Positions 51,304 to 62,520 of a stretch of 64,000 nucleotides of DNA are shown here, in pieces. Every line of letters begins with the position of its first letter. Position 1 is the first letter of the stretch. The position numbers and the translations under genes were made by a program. The stretch is from Argyresthia goedartella (taxonomy: Eukaryota; Arthropoda; Insecta; Lepidoptera; Argyresthiidae), in assembly GCA_949825045.1 (NCBI GenBank), contig OX463809.1:5545501-5609500 (forward strand), written 5' to 3'. Below the pieces are notes generated by a model that was given only the letters and a program-made list of their open reading frames with translations, made no database searches and was not told the DNA's origin.

Positions 51304-53060
51304 ATGCGTTGGCTGCAGCTTACAAGGTCCTAGTCCTGCAACTGTCAAAACTCCTTATTGTGGGTGCCCGGTTGCATATCCTTAAGCTTAAGGCTCATTC
51401 TCATTCATAAGTTTCGATAACTTCAGAAGTTATGATCAAAAAATGCCAAAAATTATCTTTCCTTCCCCCCCCCCTCCCCTTATCTCCGAAACTACAGACT
51501 CTAAAATGATGAAAAAAGTACAGAATATATAACATAAGCCAAAGATTACAGGAAAAATTACCCGGAATTGCCAAGGTTTTTTTCTATCTGTTTACCACAT
51601 ACAAACTTATGAATGAATCTGGTTACGTACATGGAGTATGAAAGTAGCCGCACTAATAACTTTGTTAACAACATTTTGCTATCTAAAATACATAATGCCC
51701 TCTAGAGGCCGCTATATTAACTTAAGTGTGAAGTCACATAGCCTGTGAACAATAAATATGCTTCTGATGATAACTTATTTGTCCAATTCTGATAAGTAGT
51801 TAAGATGTTCTGGTGTAACAAATTAACATTCATTCATACCGGTCAAACACAAAACCCTTCTTTTGGCTTCGCTGTATTCGGGTAAAAATAAATAAATAGC
51901 GTCATGGCTTTTCCCCTTTGAAGTGGTAAAGGCACAGTTATTACAAACTATTCACTCCACACCATCCCTACCATTGTACGGGGGTACGAAATCCTTCGCG
52001 CGCGAGTTCGACTCGCACTTGACTGGTTTTGAAAACATTATTAAATTAAAGGCCCGTATTAATATAGGTACTGACCTATATTAATACGGGCCTTTCCATT
52101 GGTTATACTGGATAATGAGGATCAAACCTGTCAAATGGCAATGGCAGATCCAACGTTTTCTGAGCTCGTCCTTCAACCTATCTAATATATCCTCGTGGAA
52201 ACCTAATTAAATGGGTTCAGGTACTACAATTTCTCGAATCCACGACACGAAACTGGTTTTTGTCACAGACTTTGTTAACAATGTGACGTGTCGCTTGTTA
52301 CAAACCACAGGACACAATTATGCTACAAACAAACAGTGGTGCCCTCTACCAAAAAGTTTTGTATGTATTTTTAATATCTTGTGGCCCTTGCCGATACGCA
52401 TCTTTTGACACCCCAAACATTGACGTAGCCCTAAAACTCACAACACTAAGGCGAATTCGCACTCTCAGCGAAAAGTTTTTATTATGATATGTATAGATAA
52501 AGTAGTATATGTAACTGTACATAACTAAGCATTAAAACACTCGTATGATGTTGTAATTCAAACCCACGCTCGAATTTTGATGCCCTTCATTATGTATCAT
52601 TCCTATAAACTATTATAACTTAATTTAAATTTATACATAGGTGTACCTTAAGAGTACCTACATAAGCGAAAGAGACTAGTCAGCACGACACAGGGAATCC
52701 TAGCGAGGGGTCTAGAGATTCCATAAAAATAAAAGTTGTTAACTCATTTCACTTGTGGAACGTTGTGACAGTGCAAGCGACCGGCGGCGACCGGGAGCCG
52801 GACAATTTTTTCATAGATGTTGAACTTTGTTACAAAACAATAAGGTTCAACATCGCGGGCCATTTTTGTATGGCATTTGTGGAGGGTTTATAATTATTTA
52901 CTGTACTCTTATTAAGCTGGTTAAAAAGAGAAAGTCAGACAGTACATTGAACCACATTCTAATTACATAATTATTTGATACTCTATACTAATAAAAATGG
53001 ACGATGAAACTAAAAACTATGATATTAGGCGCATTTACCCTATGAGTAAGTAAACGAGTA
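51304..53060. other. AT-rich region, repeat ends and one hairpin
   Basis: CGCGCGAGTTCGACTCGCAC at about 51998 belongs to a common insect dispersed repeat (compare 60706). A hairpin follows at 52048. A 10-bp inverted pair GATGTTGAAC/GTTCAACATC is at 52816-52854. A C-rich run lies at about 51466. No gene was found. Confidence 0.45.
52048..52095. repeat. Perfect 22-bp hairpin, 4-nt loop
   Basis: Arms 52048-52069 and 52074-52095 are exact complements around ACTG. Confidence 0.95.
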
Positions 53061-53075
53061 AGCATCCGGCCGCCC

Positions 53076-53160
53076 TCAGAACGGATCGGCGACCGACGCG
53101 ACGTCGAATCGGCCGCCGCCACCTAGCGCGGCGACCGATCCGGTCGCCGATACGTTCTGA
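53076..53160. mobile_element. CpG-rich foldback element 2
   Basis: TCAGAACGGATCGGCGACCG (53076-53095) is inverted at 53141-53160 with one mismatch. The core GCGACGTCGAATCGGCCGCC is shared with element 1. It lies in AT-rich DNA. Confidence 0.75.
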
Positions 53161-53423
53161 AGGCGGCGCGTTGACTGTTTACACCATGCGTTGGCTTGCG
53201 AACGGATGTGGTAGAACTGATCGTGTAAATCCCCTTTAAGTTCCGTGCGCCCGTTGATGTCTTTTGCTTGGAGCAAAAAATAAAAAACTTCCCGGCCCAG
53301 GCCTGCAATTTTGTATGAAATTCCACTACAGTTCTCTCGAGTTGTGCGGCCCGAAACGTGAAACTTCCAATGCCTGTCACAACGCACGTAATGATGACAT
53401 TTCATTGCATGTTTGAGAAATAG

Positions 53424-54460
53424 TACATTTCTCAAAAATAGTATGAAATATTCCCATAACATCTGTGAAGATAGTATCCGAAAGTGACCCATCCCTGAAA
53501 ATTTTTAGAAGTGTCCAGTAAGTAAGTATGAAATCCCATTACATGTCATAATATTTAAATATAGAACTATAAAAGGGCAAGTTAGTAAGTATGATATCCC
53601 ATTACATATCATAATATTTAATATAGAATTATTTTTCAAAGATAAGCTAAGGATGTTATTGGCGGTTAAAGACCTTTAATAAAAAGGAGGTACTTACCAT
53701 AGAAGTTAACTTGTCCGAATTGAAATTATATTGCACTATATACGGCTATAGTACGAGGCCAGGGTGGCACTATATTGCACTATATACGGCTATAGTACGA
53801 GGCCAGGGTGGCACTATATTGCACTATATACGGCTATAGTACGAGGCCAGGGTGGCACTATATTGCACTATATACGGCTATAGTACGAGGCCAGGGTGGC
53901 ACTATATTGCACTATATACGGCTATAGTACGAGGCCAGGGTGGCACTATATTGCACTATATACGGCTATAGTACGAGGCCAGGGTAGCACTATATTGCAC
54001 TATATACGGCTATAGTATGAGGCCAGGGTGGCACTTATGGACGAAGCGTGCATAGTGCTTTTCTCAAAAATAAAACCATTTATGTTTATGTGAATATTTT
54101 ATTTTATTCTTCTTTTTCTTCTGTTAGTATCGAATTCCTAAATATAGTATCAAAATAGTAAAAAATACGAATGAACTGAGTTTACCGCCATTTTACATCG
54201 TGCAATTCGGACACGACAAGTCAAGTTTTTTATTAAAGGCCCTTAACTGCCAATAACCGCATTAGCTTATCTGTGATAAATAATTCTATATTTAAATATT
54301 ATGATATATAATGGGATTTCTTACTTACTTACTGGACATTTCTGCGTTTTCCTGGACACTTCTAAAAATTGTCCAGGATGATTCACTTTCGGATACTATC
54401 TTCACAGATGTTATGGGAACATTTTATACTATTTTGAGAAATAAGTAGTACATTTCGTAC
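53424..54460. mobile_element. Long-inverted-repeat (foldback-like) element with minisatellite core
   Basis: 53424 to about 53725 is inverted at about 54195-54460: ATTCCCATAACATCTGTGAA, GATAGTATCCGAAAGTGA, TTAGAAGTGTCCAG, AATCCCATTA, AGATAAGCTAA and CTTTAATAAAAA occur in the same order. The left arm has an extra internal duplication of about 66 bp around AAGTATGA-ATCCCATTACAT. The middle is a 44-bp tandem array. No transposase is encoded. Confidence 0.8.
53727..54035. repeat. 44-bp minisatellite, seven units
   Basis: TTGCAC recurs at 53731, 53775, 53819, 53863, 53907, 53951 and 53995. Units are almost identical (one has GGTAGC, one TATGAG) and each contains the small palindrome CTATA-TACGGC-TATAG. 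Confidence 0.95.
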
Positions 54461-54869
54461 GAGTTCGCAAAGGTCACGAACCGAGAAGTTTACGGTACGA
54501 GCCGGAGCGTAGCGAGGTGCCTTTTCCAACGAGTTACGAATATAATTATTCCGCCTGAGAACCCAACATCAAGCGGCGAAGGTGCTATTTTGGGGTTAGA
54601 AGGCGGAAAAATCCTTTATTTGATCAAACTTTTTACTTTATTGTGAAAAATCTAACAAGAAGTCTCTATCTAAGAGAACATCATCTGCCATCCACGACAT
54701 GACTCTGCTATCAAACCAACACGTCACCTTGATGTTGCTGACAGTCAAATTATTTATTTATTCAAAGAAATGTATTGATTATTTACTACTTATTTTTAGT
54801 ATGTATGAAATAAATAATGTTCTACAGTCGATATCCACATCTCACATCAAGATAAGAACCAAACCTTAG
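54461..54869. other. Spacer, no gene seen
   Basis: AT-rich, with a GC-richer patch at 54480-54530. No repeat pairing or ORF was recognised. Confidence 0.4.
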
Positions 54870-54988
54870 TGCTAACCGTTTACCAAATTACCGCTACAAG
54901 TGATAGAAAGGAAACTTACAAGTATGTGGCTGCAGTAGGTTTCTGGAACCAGCGAGGTAATGAACTCTGCACTGGTGGTGTGTTGTGT
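54870..54988 (+). pseudogene. Possible trypsin-fold exon fragment
   Basis: After a plausible acceptor (CCTTAG at 54864-54869), the frame LTVYQITATSDRKETYKYVAAVGFWNQRGNELCTGGVL resembles the first strand pair of a chymotrypsin-fold domain (YVAAVG then C-x-GGVL, compare YERFILALVKFG and FGCIL in the gene at 33929). No catalytic-site exons follow within reach. It could be a solitary duplicated exon or part of a gene with distant exons. Confidence 0.35.
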
Positions 54989-57663
54989 AGTGATGGCGAC
55001 CTTCATAGTGGGAACCATCACAGTGGCCATTTTACGATTCATCGCAGCGTCGGAGTCGAAAAACGCGGAAGATTACTGGGACGATGGATAGCCGAAGTAG
55101 CTGTGGGCTAAGGACGGAGTTTTATTGAATACTGGGAGCAGTTTGTATATACGAGTAATAACAATTGTTAGATAATGTTGTATCTAAACGTGTCTCTATA
55201 TGATGTACCGAGTACTTTTATACGTAAATGCAAGTTATGATTTGTACTGCTGTTGGATTTGTTCATTCTCGGGTAGGTTTAGGTCGTCACTGTTAGAAAA
55301 TCCCTGGGATATGAGGATTGCGCCTACCAAAGAAAACGATGAAATAAGCATAACATAAACATTTTTATTTAAATATTCTCATAATAGTTGAATCATTTAT
55401 ATTATAATACAGTATTTCGGAATACATTGAAATTATTATACATCAAAAGTCGCACCCTATCGACGTTGCCATCCAACTATACAAATACCTTCTGCTCTTA
55501 CTTGTCTAGTGTTGAGTTGACACAGGATGCACTGGGAACAAGTGAGTTTCCCTACAGCTCTTGCCTGTGCCAACGCGTATCCCTTCACCAAACTAAGTAG
55601 ACTACCATTTATTTTTACAATCGATCCCCAATTTATTATCGTCTGCTTTATACATATAAAATCATTGTACACAATAATCAGACTAATGTACAGTGCAGCA
55701 ACAAGTAGTGAAACGATATAGAATCGGTATTTTGTATTGGATTATTTATTTATTGTCTAAAACTGAAGTGATCGATAGAGGATGCGGAAATATTATTGCA
55801 CTAGTCAAACTAAATATGGAATACATGCGAATATTACACAAAATATTTTTTTCTCTGTTTTGATATAGATAATTTATAAATAAACACAACAACCTTTGAG
55901 GTATTAACTAAAACATAATAAAATAGCAATGTCACGATAATGAATACCTATTAAATTAACTATCCCAAAATTCAAAAAATCTAAATTCATGATATAATTA
56001 AAATATGAATATGATATGATCAATACATGAAAGAAAAGCAAATCGATAAAACAATTGAATATCATCTGCACAAAGTAATTTTAAAGATACTTTGCTGCTG
56101 TAAGAAAACACGAAAATAATAATTACTGTTGAAAGACAGTTTAAAAGAATTTTCGTTTCGCACAGCGTCGATTCTTCGTCACTATAACACAACCAATAGT
56201 TTACCTAGTTGCTAAGCAGGATGTTTGCAGCTTACTCCTCTCCATACGTGCTGTGAGATCTTCACACATACTGAGTGAGCGAGACAAGGCTACGGTTCCA
56301 TCTCCCGACGCTCACTCAGCGGAAGAGTTCAAAGCAGAATATTGACGACGTTATGATTTACAAAAAGGCACCACATCAGACAAGAAACATGCAGTAAAAC
56401 ATTTTCTAAAATCAAATACTGATAGTCCAAGTAACTTAATGTGCAGTTTTAAAAAATATATATAGTGAGCCGCCTACGAGACTACTACTATGTGTTATTT
56501 ATGGTACTTCGAGATCACATTGGTTATACATATCGCTATACATGTTACCTTGCAGTTAATTCATAATTGTTTACTATCTATCACACGCTGAGATACACAT
56601 CCTTACACCTGCCTTTATATGTGAAAATAAGAGATACCAGGATTCAAAGCTATTCGAAGAACCAAAGAACGAAAACTATAGGTAGACTGTTAGAAAGTAC
56701 AAAATACAGAAGGTTCTTGCCATGCAGACCGTTGCACGTTTTAGATAATCGAGTTTGTAAAGATGTATGTCCCAAGTATATCGCTGGATCACGGTTGCAG
56801 TCAGCTCCATCTACCCTCGCCCCTCGCCCAGTGGTCATTATCCCCAGTTGCTCTCTTCGTTGGAGGGGACCGGGTCAAGATAGCGGCCCTGGAAGTAGAT
56901 AACATGTTGATAAAATAATATTCTATAGATAATACATATTCACAAGAGTATTATATAGTTACAATAAGCCCGGTTTAAGTATAAAGACGAACAGACGGAG
57001 TTAATAAAGTTGAGGAACATTTACACTTAAATGGTGGAAGTTAAAGGCGTCAAGTTAACAAACGAACTACAGATACAACTTGAAATCTGACAGCTCTTTT
57101 ACTGTTGCCATAATTTTCAAAGTTGTTTTTATTAGTTGTAACGCCTCTGGAATCGGTCCCATTAGCAAGACATAAATATTATGTGATTTGACATACTATG
57201 GGGCCATCTTCAGAGGCGGTGGAGGGGGCAGAGGAGTTGCACGGGGTGGAGGAAAGGGACAGCGACACCGTTTGCTGCAGGGGGAGAAGGGATAGGGATA
57301 GCTAAGGTCAGGTAAAAAGGTTTAGACAGAATCTCCCGCTCAGTAAATTTCAGCGAAGCGTGGAGATAGATGTTTCCTTCCTGAGATCAGATATGATTAT
57401 GTTCATCAATAAAGATCTTACAGATCTGTCGCAGCCCGACATCTATACTTATAAAAATGAATCGCTATACGTTAGTCTAAATGTCTGAAATGTCCCGAAC
57501 AGTTTGAATCATTTCTATTCAGATTTATTCCTCTAACTCTGGAGGAGGTTTACGTAAAATGAAAATAAGGAACAACGCAGAGAAACAGCCAAAAATACTT
57601 TTTTATGGGAAGTGTAGAAGTCTCAGCTTCCTTTGGCGGACCAGATGGCGTTGGTAGCAAATA
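54989..57663. other. Mostly non-coding region
   Basis: Weak candidates only. A minus-strand frame at 55457-55735 has a hydrophobic stretch (VSLLVAALYISLIIV) and several Cys. A plus-strand frame at 56567-56902 shows no motif. 57455-57650 contains ATCTATACTTATAAAAATGA, a dispersed repeat start common in insects. None is convincing as a gene. Confidence 0.4.
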
Positions 57664-57987
57664 AATACCAAATACCAAATGTCTTTATTACTGTAGATAT
57701 TTACATATACTTAGCAATCGTCATTTTTTGCCACTTCTCTACATTGGACCACTGTGGGAGAAGAAGGGCGTAGAAACTCCCACAGATTGATTTTTAGATC
57801 TCTTTAAAAATTGCTTATGCTTAACTAATACAAAATATAATATTTAGTCATTATCATAATTAATAAGCAGGATAAATAATTACAAAAATATTAACAGCAA
57901 GGTCTGTGTTGAGCCAGATTAACCCCATACAGACCCATCATTTAAGTAATCTTGAACATTGTAATATCCCCTTTTCGACAAAGATAA
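57664..57987 (-). mobile_element. Family E non-LTR element, 3' UTR fragment
   Basis: Nearly identical to 39316-39632 over its whole length, including the last ORF codons (TTTAAGTAATCTTGAACATT). It is a severely 5'-truncated insertion that ends in CCCCTTTTCGACAAAG. Confidence 0.88.
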
Positions 57988-58660
57988 TTAGCCATCATAG
58001 CCACAGATCATTCAAACTCCTTTGTCATTGATAAATAATTAGGTAATGCTTTTAACCTCTTTGTTGATTGTTCAGCAAAAAGTTTTAGCTTAGTCTACCT
58101 AAATACAAACTAATTGAAATAGTGGGTCCAATTCTCTAGGTGACACCAACTAGAGCAACTAAACTATTTTCGAAAGTAATATTAGTTTGAATTAAGTTAT
58201 TTGGCATTCTCAAGTCACCATCTTTAAACGCAAACTAAGATTAGTTCATGTTTTTTTTTTCCAACTAAACGCATTTCGCCTTTGGGACCAGTTCGAAACC
58301 ACAGTGCATTTTCAAATGCTCGATTATGTTTAACAAAATCGACGTTTTTTTTGTCAAATGAAACTTAATAAATATTTCAATTATATTAACATATTTAATT
58401 AATTCATTATTATTCAAGCATTTAATAACGTTTAAAGTGATATTTGTAACATATTCCGTTTATTATTTACATAAGCAAACTCATTGCAAAATAAACTATG
58501 ATTATGTTCAATCAGTTTTCGAACTTTAAGTTGCTTTCCGCGCCAAGAATTTGTCAGCTGACTTGAGCTGACTGATTCCTTTCCTTCCTGAGTTTCTTTC
58601 TTTTGTTGATGTTTTGTGTTGTGAAAGATAATTGAATTGTCGTCATCGTGAAGGAAAAGA

Positions 58661-58735
58661 ATGACCAAGCGGAAACAGGACTTGCTTCTCCAGGAACAGG
58701 AGAAACGCTCCACGCAAATAAAGAGATGGTTCGGG
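58661..58735 (+). CDS. Possible first exon of a Harbinger gene
   Basis: MTKRKQDLLLQEQEKRSTQIKRWFG, followed by the donor gtatgt. It does not join in phase with the exon at 59059, so it is either a separate gene start or an exon with an unseen partner. Confidence 0.3.
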
Positions 58736-59058
58736 GTATGTACTCTGTCATTTTGTTTGTTTTTGTGTAAGAAATTTATATACATTAAAGTGATAGAATG
58801 ACAGGGATATGATGTCACGTGACACGCATGTCATCGCATATGCACGTCTGGCATTGTACCTACCTATCAATTTAGCTTCTATTCGAGATGAGAAGACGTG
58901 CCAAATTTGTTAGAAATGGCAGATATACAAATCCGCCGACAACGTGGCCCGCGCACTTAAGAACCCAGCATTACATTTGCTGTTTGGATTGCAGTGTGGG
59001 AAGGCATTTATTATCTAGCTTCGTATGTGCATTTTTTTAATTTACTTACCTTTTTCAG

Positions 59059-59671
59059 GGAATACAGCCAGTCCTGATATTAGGGAAATGTGGGGGAATC
59101 TGGCTGGCCAGCTGAATAGCCTGGGCTGCAGCCGGGAAATAAAAGAGTGGAAATCGTTATGTATCATATTATACAATACATTGATCATTTCATGATACAC
59201 CATGATTGACTATTGAGTTGACTGCTATATCAAACCTAAGTTAGTAGTTATCCGCTGACTTTATCAGAATGTTAGATGAGATAATTGTGGTATTTGCCTG
59301 TAAATGTTTATTTTTGTTGTGTTGTTGTTTGTAGTATTTTTGTACTTGGCCGTCCATTTACTTAGTTTGATATTTAAGTAAGGATATGAACGATGAAATT
59401 AATAAATAAGTTTTACAACTACACCTCTAACTTTATCAAGTTATGGCAAGATTGGTGGATTTTTACTGCTACACATATGGTGATACATCATAACATGTTT
59501 TTAATCTAATTTGCAGGTCAACCGAATTCGGCTGCACTGACGATGGTGCAGGCCCCTAATGAAAACTCCCGCTTACTGCGGGATATGATGGCTGAAATAT
59601 CAGCAGCTATCTGCGCAAACACTTTAGGTCTTACTGCGTGCCCGTGCTGCAACATAACAAACATAGCATAA
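59059..59671 (+). CDS. Myb/SANT-like protein of the Harbinger element (partial)
   Basis: Exons 59059-59160 (acceptor ttttcag, donor gtatca) and 59517-59671 (acceptor ttgcag, stop TAA) join in phase. The first encodes SPDIREMWGNLAGQLNSLGC and IKEWKS, the second and third helix pattern of the Myb/SANT-like domains paired with Harbinger transposases. The second encodes a short tail with a helix (NSRLLRDMMAEISAAI) and Cys pairs. In the family this protein brings the nuclease to the transposon ends. The N-terminal helix of the domain was not found, so the copy may be defective. Confidence 0.5.
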
Positions 59672-60705
59672 CCTTAACTTCCACACACCACAGTCACCAC
59701 ACCTACAATAACGCACCCTGCTTAGTGGGCAGCCAGCCCGAGACCCTATCTCAAGACCTATTTCATAGGGCTAAGCCATTAGTTCTCTTTATTATACTGT
59801 GGCTAAGAAGGTACACTCACTCACCCCACATATTATGTACAATGTACCATCTATGTATGTAGTATTTTGTTTAGTTTTTATGTTGTCCTGTTCTATTTCT
59901 TATTGCCCTGTTTTTTAATTGTCATTTTATGTTTACTCAATTAATTTTATTTAAAAAAATTGTACGCTATGAAACAGCAAATAAACGAATGCTAGTGTTA
60001 TAGCTTGTATTGTTAGTGGCATCGTTATTATCAATAAATAAATTACAATCATTCCTTGCAGGACCCATGATATGCTGGAAGAAATCTTTTGTTAGAGATA
60101 AGCTCGCGTTTATACGTGTCTTTCATGTAAACATGTTTTCTGTATATTATCTGGGTCCAATAATAAATTATATCAGAATAACTTAGAGTAAGCTATTTTG
60201 ACAATGAAATGAGTATGTAAGCTTATATATATGACATGTACATGTTCAAGTTCAAAGATTTTTATTCATAATAGCACTTAAATTGAGACTTAATGAACGC
60301 CATAACATAATCAAGCAAGCTTTATATAACATTAAGAAAGTGCCTTATTATTACATAATATATAGGGTGCAATGAACTGGTTTAATTCCAGATGTCGGTG
60401 TCTTGTAAAAAATCATTTATTTTGTAGTAGACCTTTGTGCACAAAGTGTGCTTTATACATTATTTGAATCGAGTTGTAGCTACGGTCAGGTTGGGTAACA
60501 GAATGTTATTTTACAGTTTTTTGTTAATATACCTAACTGATTATTAAATTACATGTTTATTTTTTTTTAGTTAAAATATCTATTTACAATGTATGACCAC
60601 TGTTGCCAGCCTTCCTGCAGGAAGTCGAAGACTGCGGCATCGGCGATATTCTCATTGGTCACCTCTGCATCACTTTCTGCCACTTCATCTGAAATTTAAA
60701 AAAAA

Positions 60706-60870
60706 ACGGTCAAGTGCCGTTAGGACTCGCGCACCAAGGGTTCCGCACAAATTAAATAACTGATATTAATTTCAACTCGATACTTTCAGGCGTTCCTGAA
60801 AAAGAGTTGACAGACAGAAAACAAAGTGACCATATGGGTTTATTTTCTCCTTTTATGGTACCCTTAAAAC
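60706..60870. repeat. Dispersed GGGTTCC-type repeat in a Harbinger intron
   Basis: ACGGTCAAGTGCCGTTAGGA, CTCGCGCACCAAGGGTTCCG and GACAGACAGAAAACAAAGTG follow the order of a repeat that is common in insect genomes. Related pieces are at 39137-39195 and about 51988-52031 (inverted). It interrupts the intron between the last two transposase exons. Confidence 0.6.
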
Positions 60871-61435
60871 CTTTGTTTAACAGTTAGGTACAAGCATAAT
60901 TTGGTCTATGTAACGAACAACTTACCAATTATGGTATCTTGCAGCCACATGTTTTGGAGGCTGCTGCAGGCCACAACATATTTTACTGCTTTTTGTGGAG
61001 GCAGCGAAATTTGGCCTCTAGCCGGCCAAATAATCTTTCAACAACGTTGCTTTGGTGTGGCAAGCGTTGTCCCGGCCTGCTGGTGTTCCGGTCGTGGCAT
61101 CCGCTAGTGGAGTCATTTGCCACGTCAGCAACGGTTAGCCTTTATCTCCTGTAATGGAATATAATCGAAACTTACATACATAGGTACATAAGTGTATTAA
61201 AATGATTGAGGAGATGTATATATTTATATGTTTATATATATTTATGATTAACGAAAAATGGGATCCTTTGAAACATAAATTGGTTGGTATTATATGAATC
61301 CACACCGCCGCCGCATCGTGGGTCGACCCCGGAAAATTGGGGTTAATATGAATAGGTATCTTGCAGTTAGCATCACACACCTATGAGTAAAAGTGTAAGT
61401 TTAGAAATTGGGACAAACTTATTTTTATTATAAAT

Positions 61436-61490
61436 GTAGCCCATTAATGTCCCTACCAAGGGGCACAGGCCTTAACGTGGATACGAGTAA
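61436..61490. repeat. SINE/LINE-type repeat end in Harbinger
   Basis: CCCATTAATGTCCCTACCAA and GGGGCACAGGCCTTAACGTG resemble the common insect TGTCCCACTGCTGGGCACAGGCC repeat motif. Confidence 0.4.
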
Positions 61491-62263
61491 GAATTGAGCC
61501 TTGCTTAATAGTTATTATGGGGTTTAAACTTGGGTATTAAATTCAGTATTGGGTTATTAAATAACCTGAGTTGAGCCGGCTTTCGCTCGCTCCTAATGTA
61601 TTTATTATTTCGTGCACAGCGGTTGCTGGCAACCGAAATAATTTTCCTATCGAACAACGAGAACGGGTTTGAGTTGTCCCTCAATACCTGCATTGAGGCG
61701 CTCCTGTAATCTGTAGGCAAGTCATTGAGCTAATTTTTGTAACAAGAACTGATTGGTATGTAAAAATAACCTTTTTTACTTACCGCCACCGGTGAGACGT
61801 CTCTTCTGCAAGGGCGAGGAGAGCCGCCACGTAGTCGATGTCCATTTCTATATTAATCAATTCACGGCAACAATTGTAATGTGAACTAGTTTGAAAAACA
61901 TTTCATTTCCCGCGTATTTTCGTGCAAGAGTCACGTTAGTAAATGTCTGTCAATTGTAAATCATTCGAAATCTATCTGAACATTACCTGAACTAATTTTA
62001 ATTGCCGCCAAAACAAGGCCTACTAAAATTACTTGCCATCTGTCAAAAAGTAACTAATACCAGCCGCTTAAAATGCCTTCAGAATATCAAATCAATACAA
62101 ATTGGCACAGACAAGTTAAAATTAACTTTTAAAAACAAATATCGATTAATTTGGCGCCTTCCGAATACCGATTAAAGCTAAGGAACTAAGATGACGTCAT
62201 GATGGCGTTTAGTTGTCTAGTTGGCTGTTAATTTTAGTTGGTGTCACCTAGAGAATTGGACCC

Positions 62264-62520
62264 AGTGTAAAACTAACGACGGTAATTTAACGATGAACAA
62301 TTTTATAACAAATTTTTCGTCAACGTGACACTTTCGGGTATGTACCATATTACGAAGTTCACCGGGTCAGCTAGAAATGTCCGATGCCTGAGCCTTGTGA
62401 TGTGGGCTGAGCGCGCCCGGCAGGATGTAGCTGGGCGGGGCGCGGGAGGGTTGAACAAGTCTACGTCCGTGGGAAGCGCGCACTCACCGTGTCGTGGCTG
62501 GGCGCGTCATCAGAGTCATA
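62264..62520. other. Spacer, no gene seen
   Basis: Contains a GC-rich patch (62400-62500). The 74-codon plus-strand ORF across it has no recognisable motif. Confidence 0.4.

Larger units (their letters stand above)
60571..61845 (-). pseudogene. HARBI1-like transposase, degenerate
   Basis: Exon 1 (61784-61845) encodes MDIDYVAALLALAEETSHRW with donor gtaagt, and exon 2 from 61703 continues in phase as SASMQVLRDNSNPFSLFD. The core resumes near 61382 with the first Asp in VCDANCKI and NFPGSTHDAA, then the second Asp in GDKG. There a TAA sits where Tyr is expected, followed by PLLTWQMTPLAD, a frameshift, VVERLFGRLEAKFRCL with the catalytic Glu, and a second frameshift to VACSSLQNMWLQD. The last exon (60571-60688) is intact. 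The order D, D, E fits a DDE nuclease. Part of the N-terminal half between 61380 and 61620 is missing or replaced by a repeat. Confidence 0.8.
58124..62263. mobile_element. PIF/Harbinger DNA transposon, 4140 bp
   Basis: Perfect 29-bp TIRs begin GGGTCCAATTCTCTAGGTGA (58124) with the complement ending GGACCC at 62263. The 3-bp duplication AGT is at 58121-58123 and 62264-62266. Inside are remains of a HARBI1-like nuclease (minus strand) and a possible Myb/SANT-like gene (plus strand), convergent, which is the two-gene Harbinger plan. Later insertions are at 60706-60870 and about 61436-61490, and possibly 60245-60500. Confidence 0.9.

Noticed and set aside
53727..54035. CRISPR-like array of seven repeats
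   Set aside because: The 44-bp units are contiguous with no spacers, lie between long inverted arms, and the genome is eukaryotic.
56567..56902. 111-codon plus-strand ORF
   Set aside because: No motif, no splice context and no coding bias; kept only as part of the non-coding region note.
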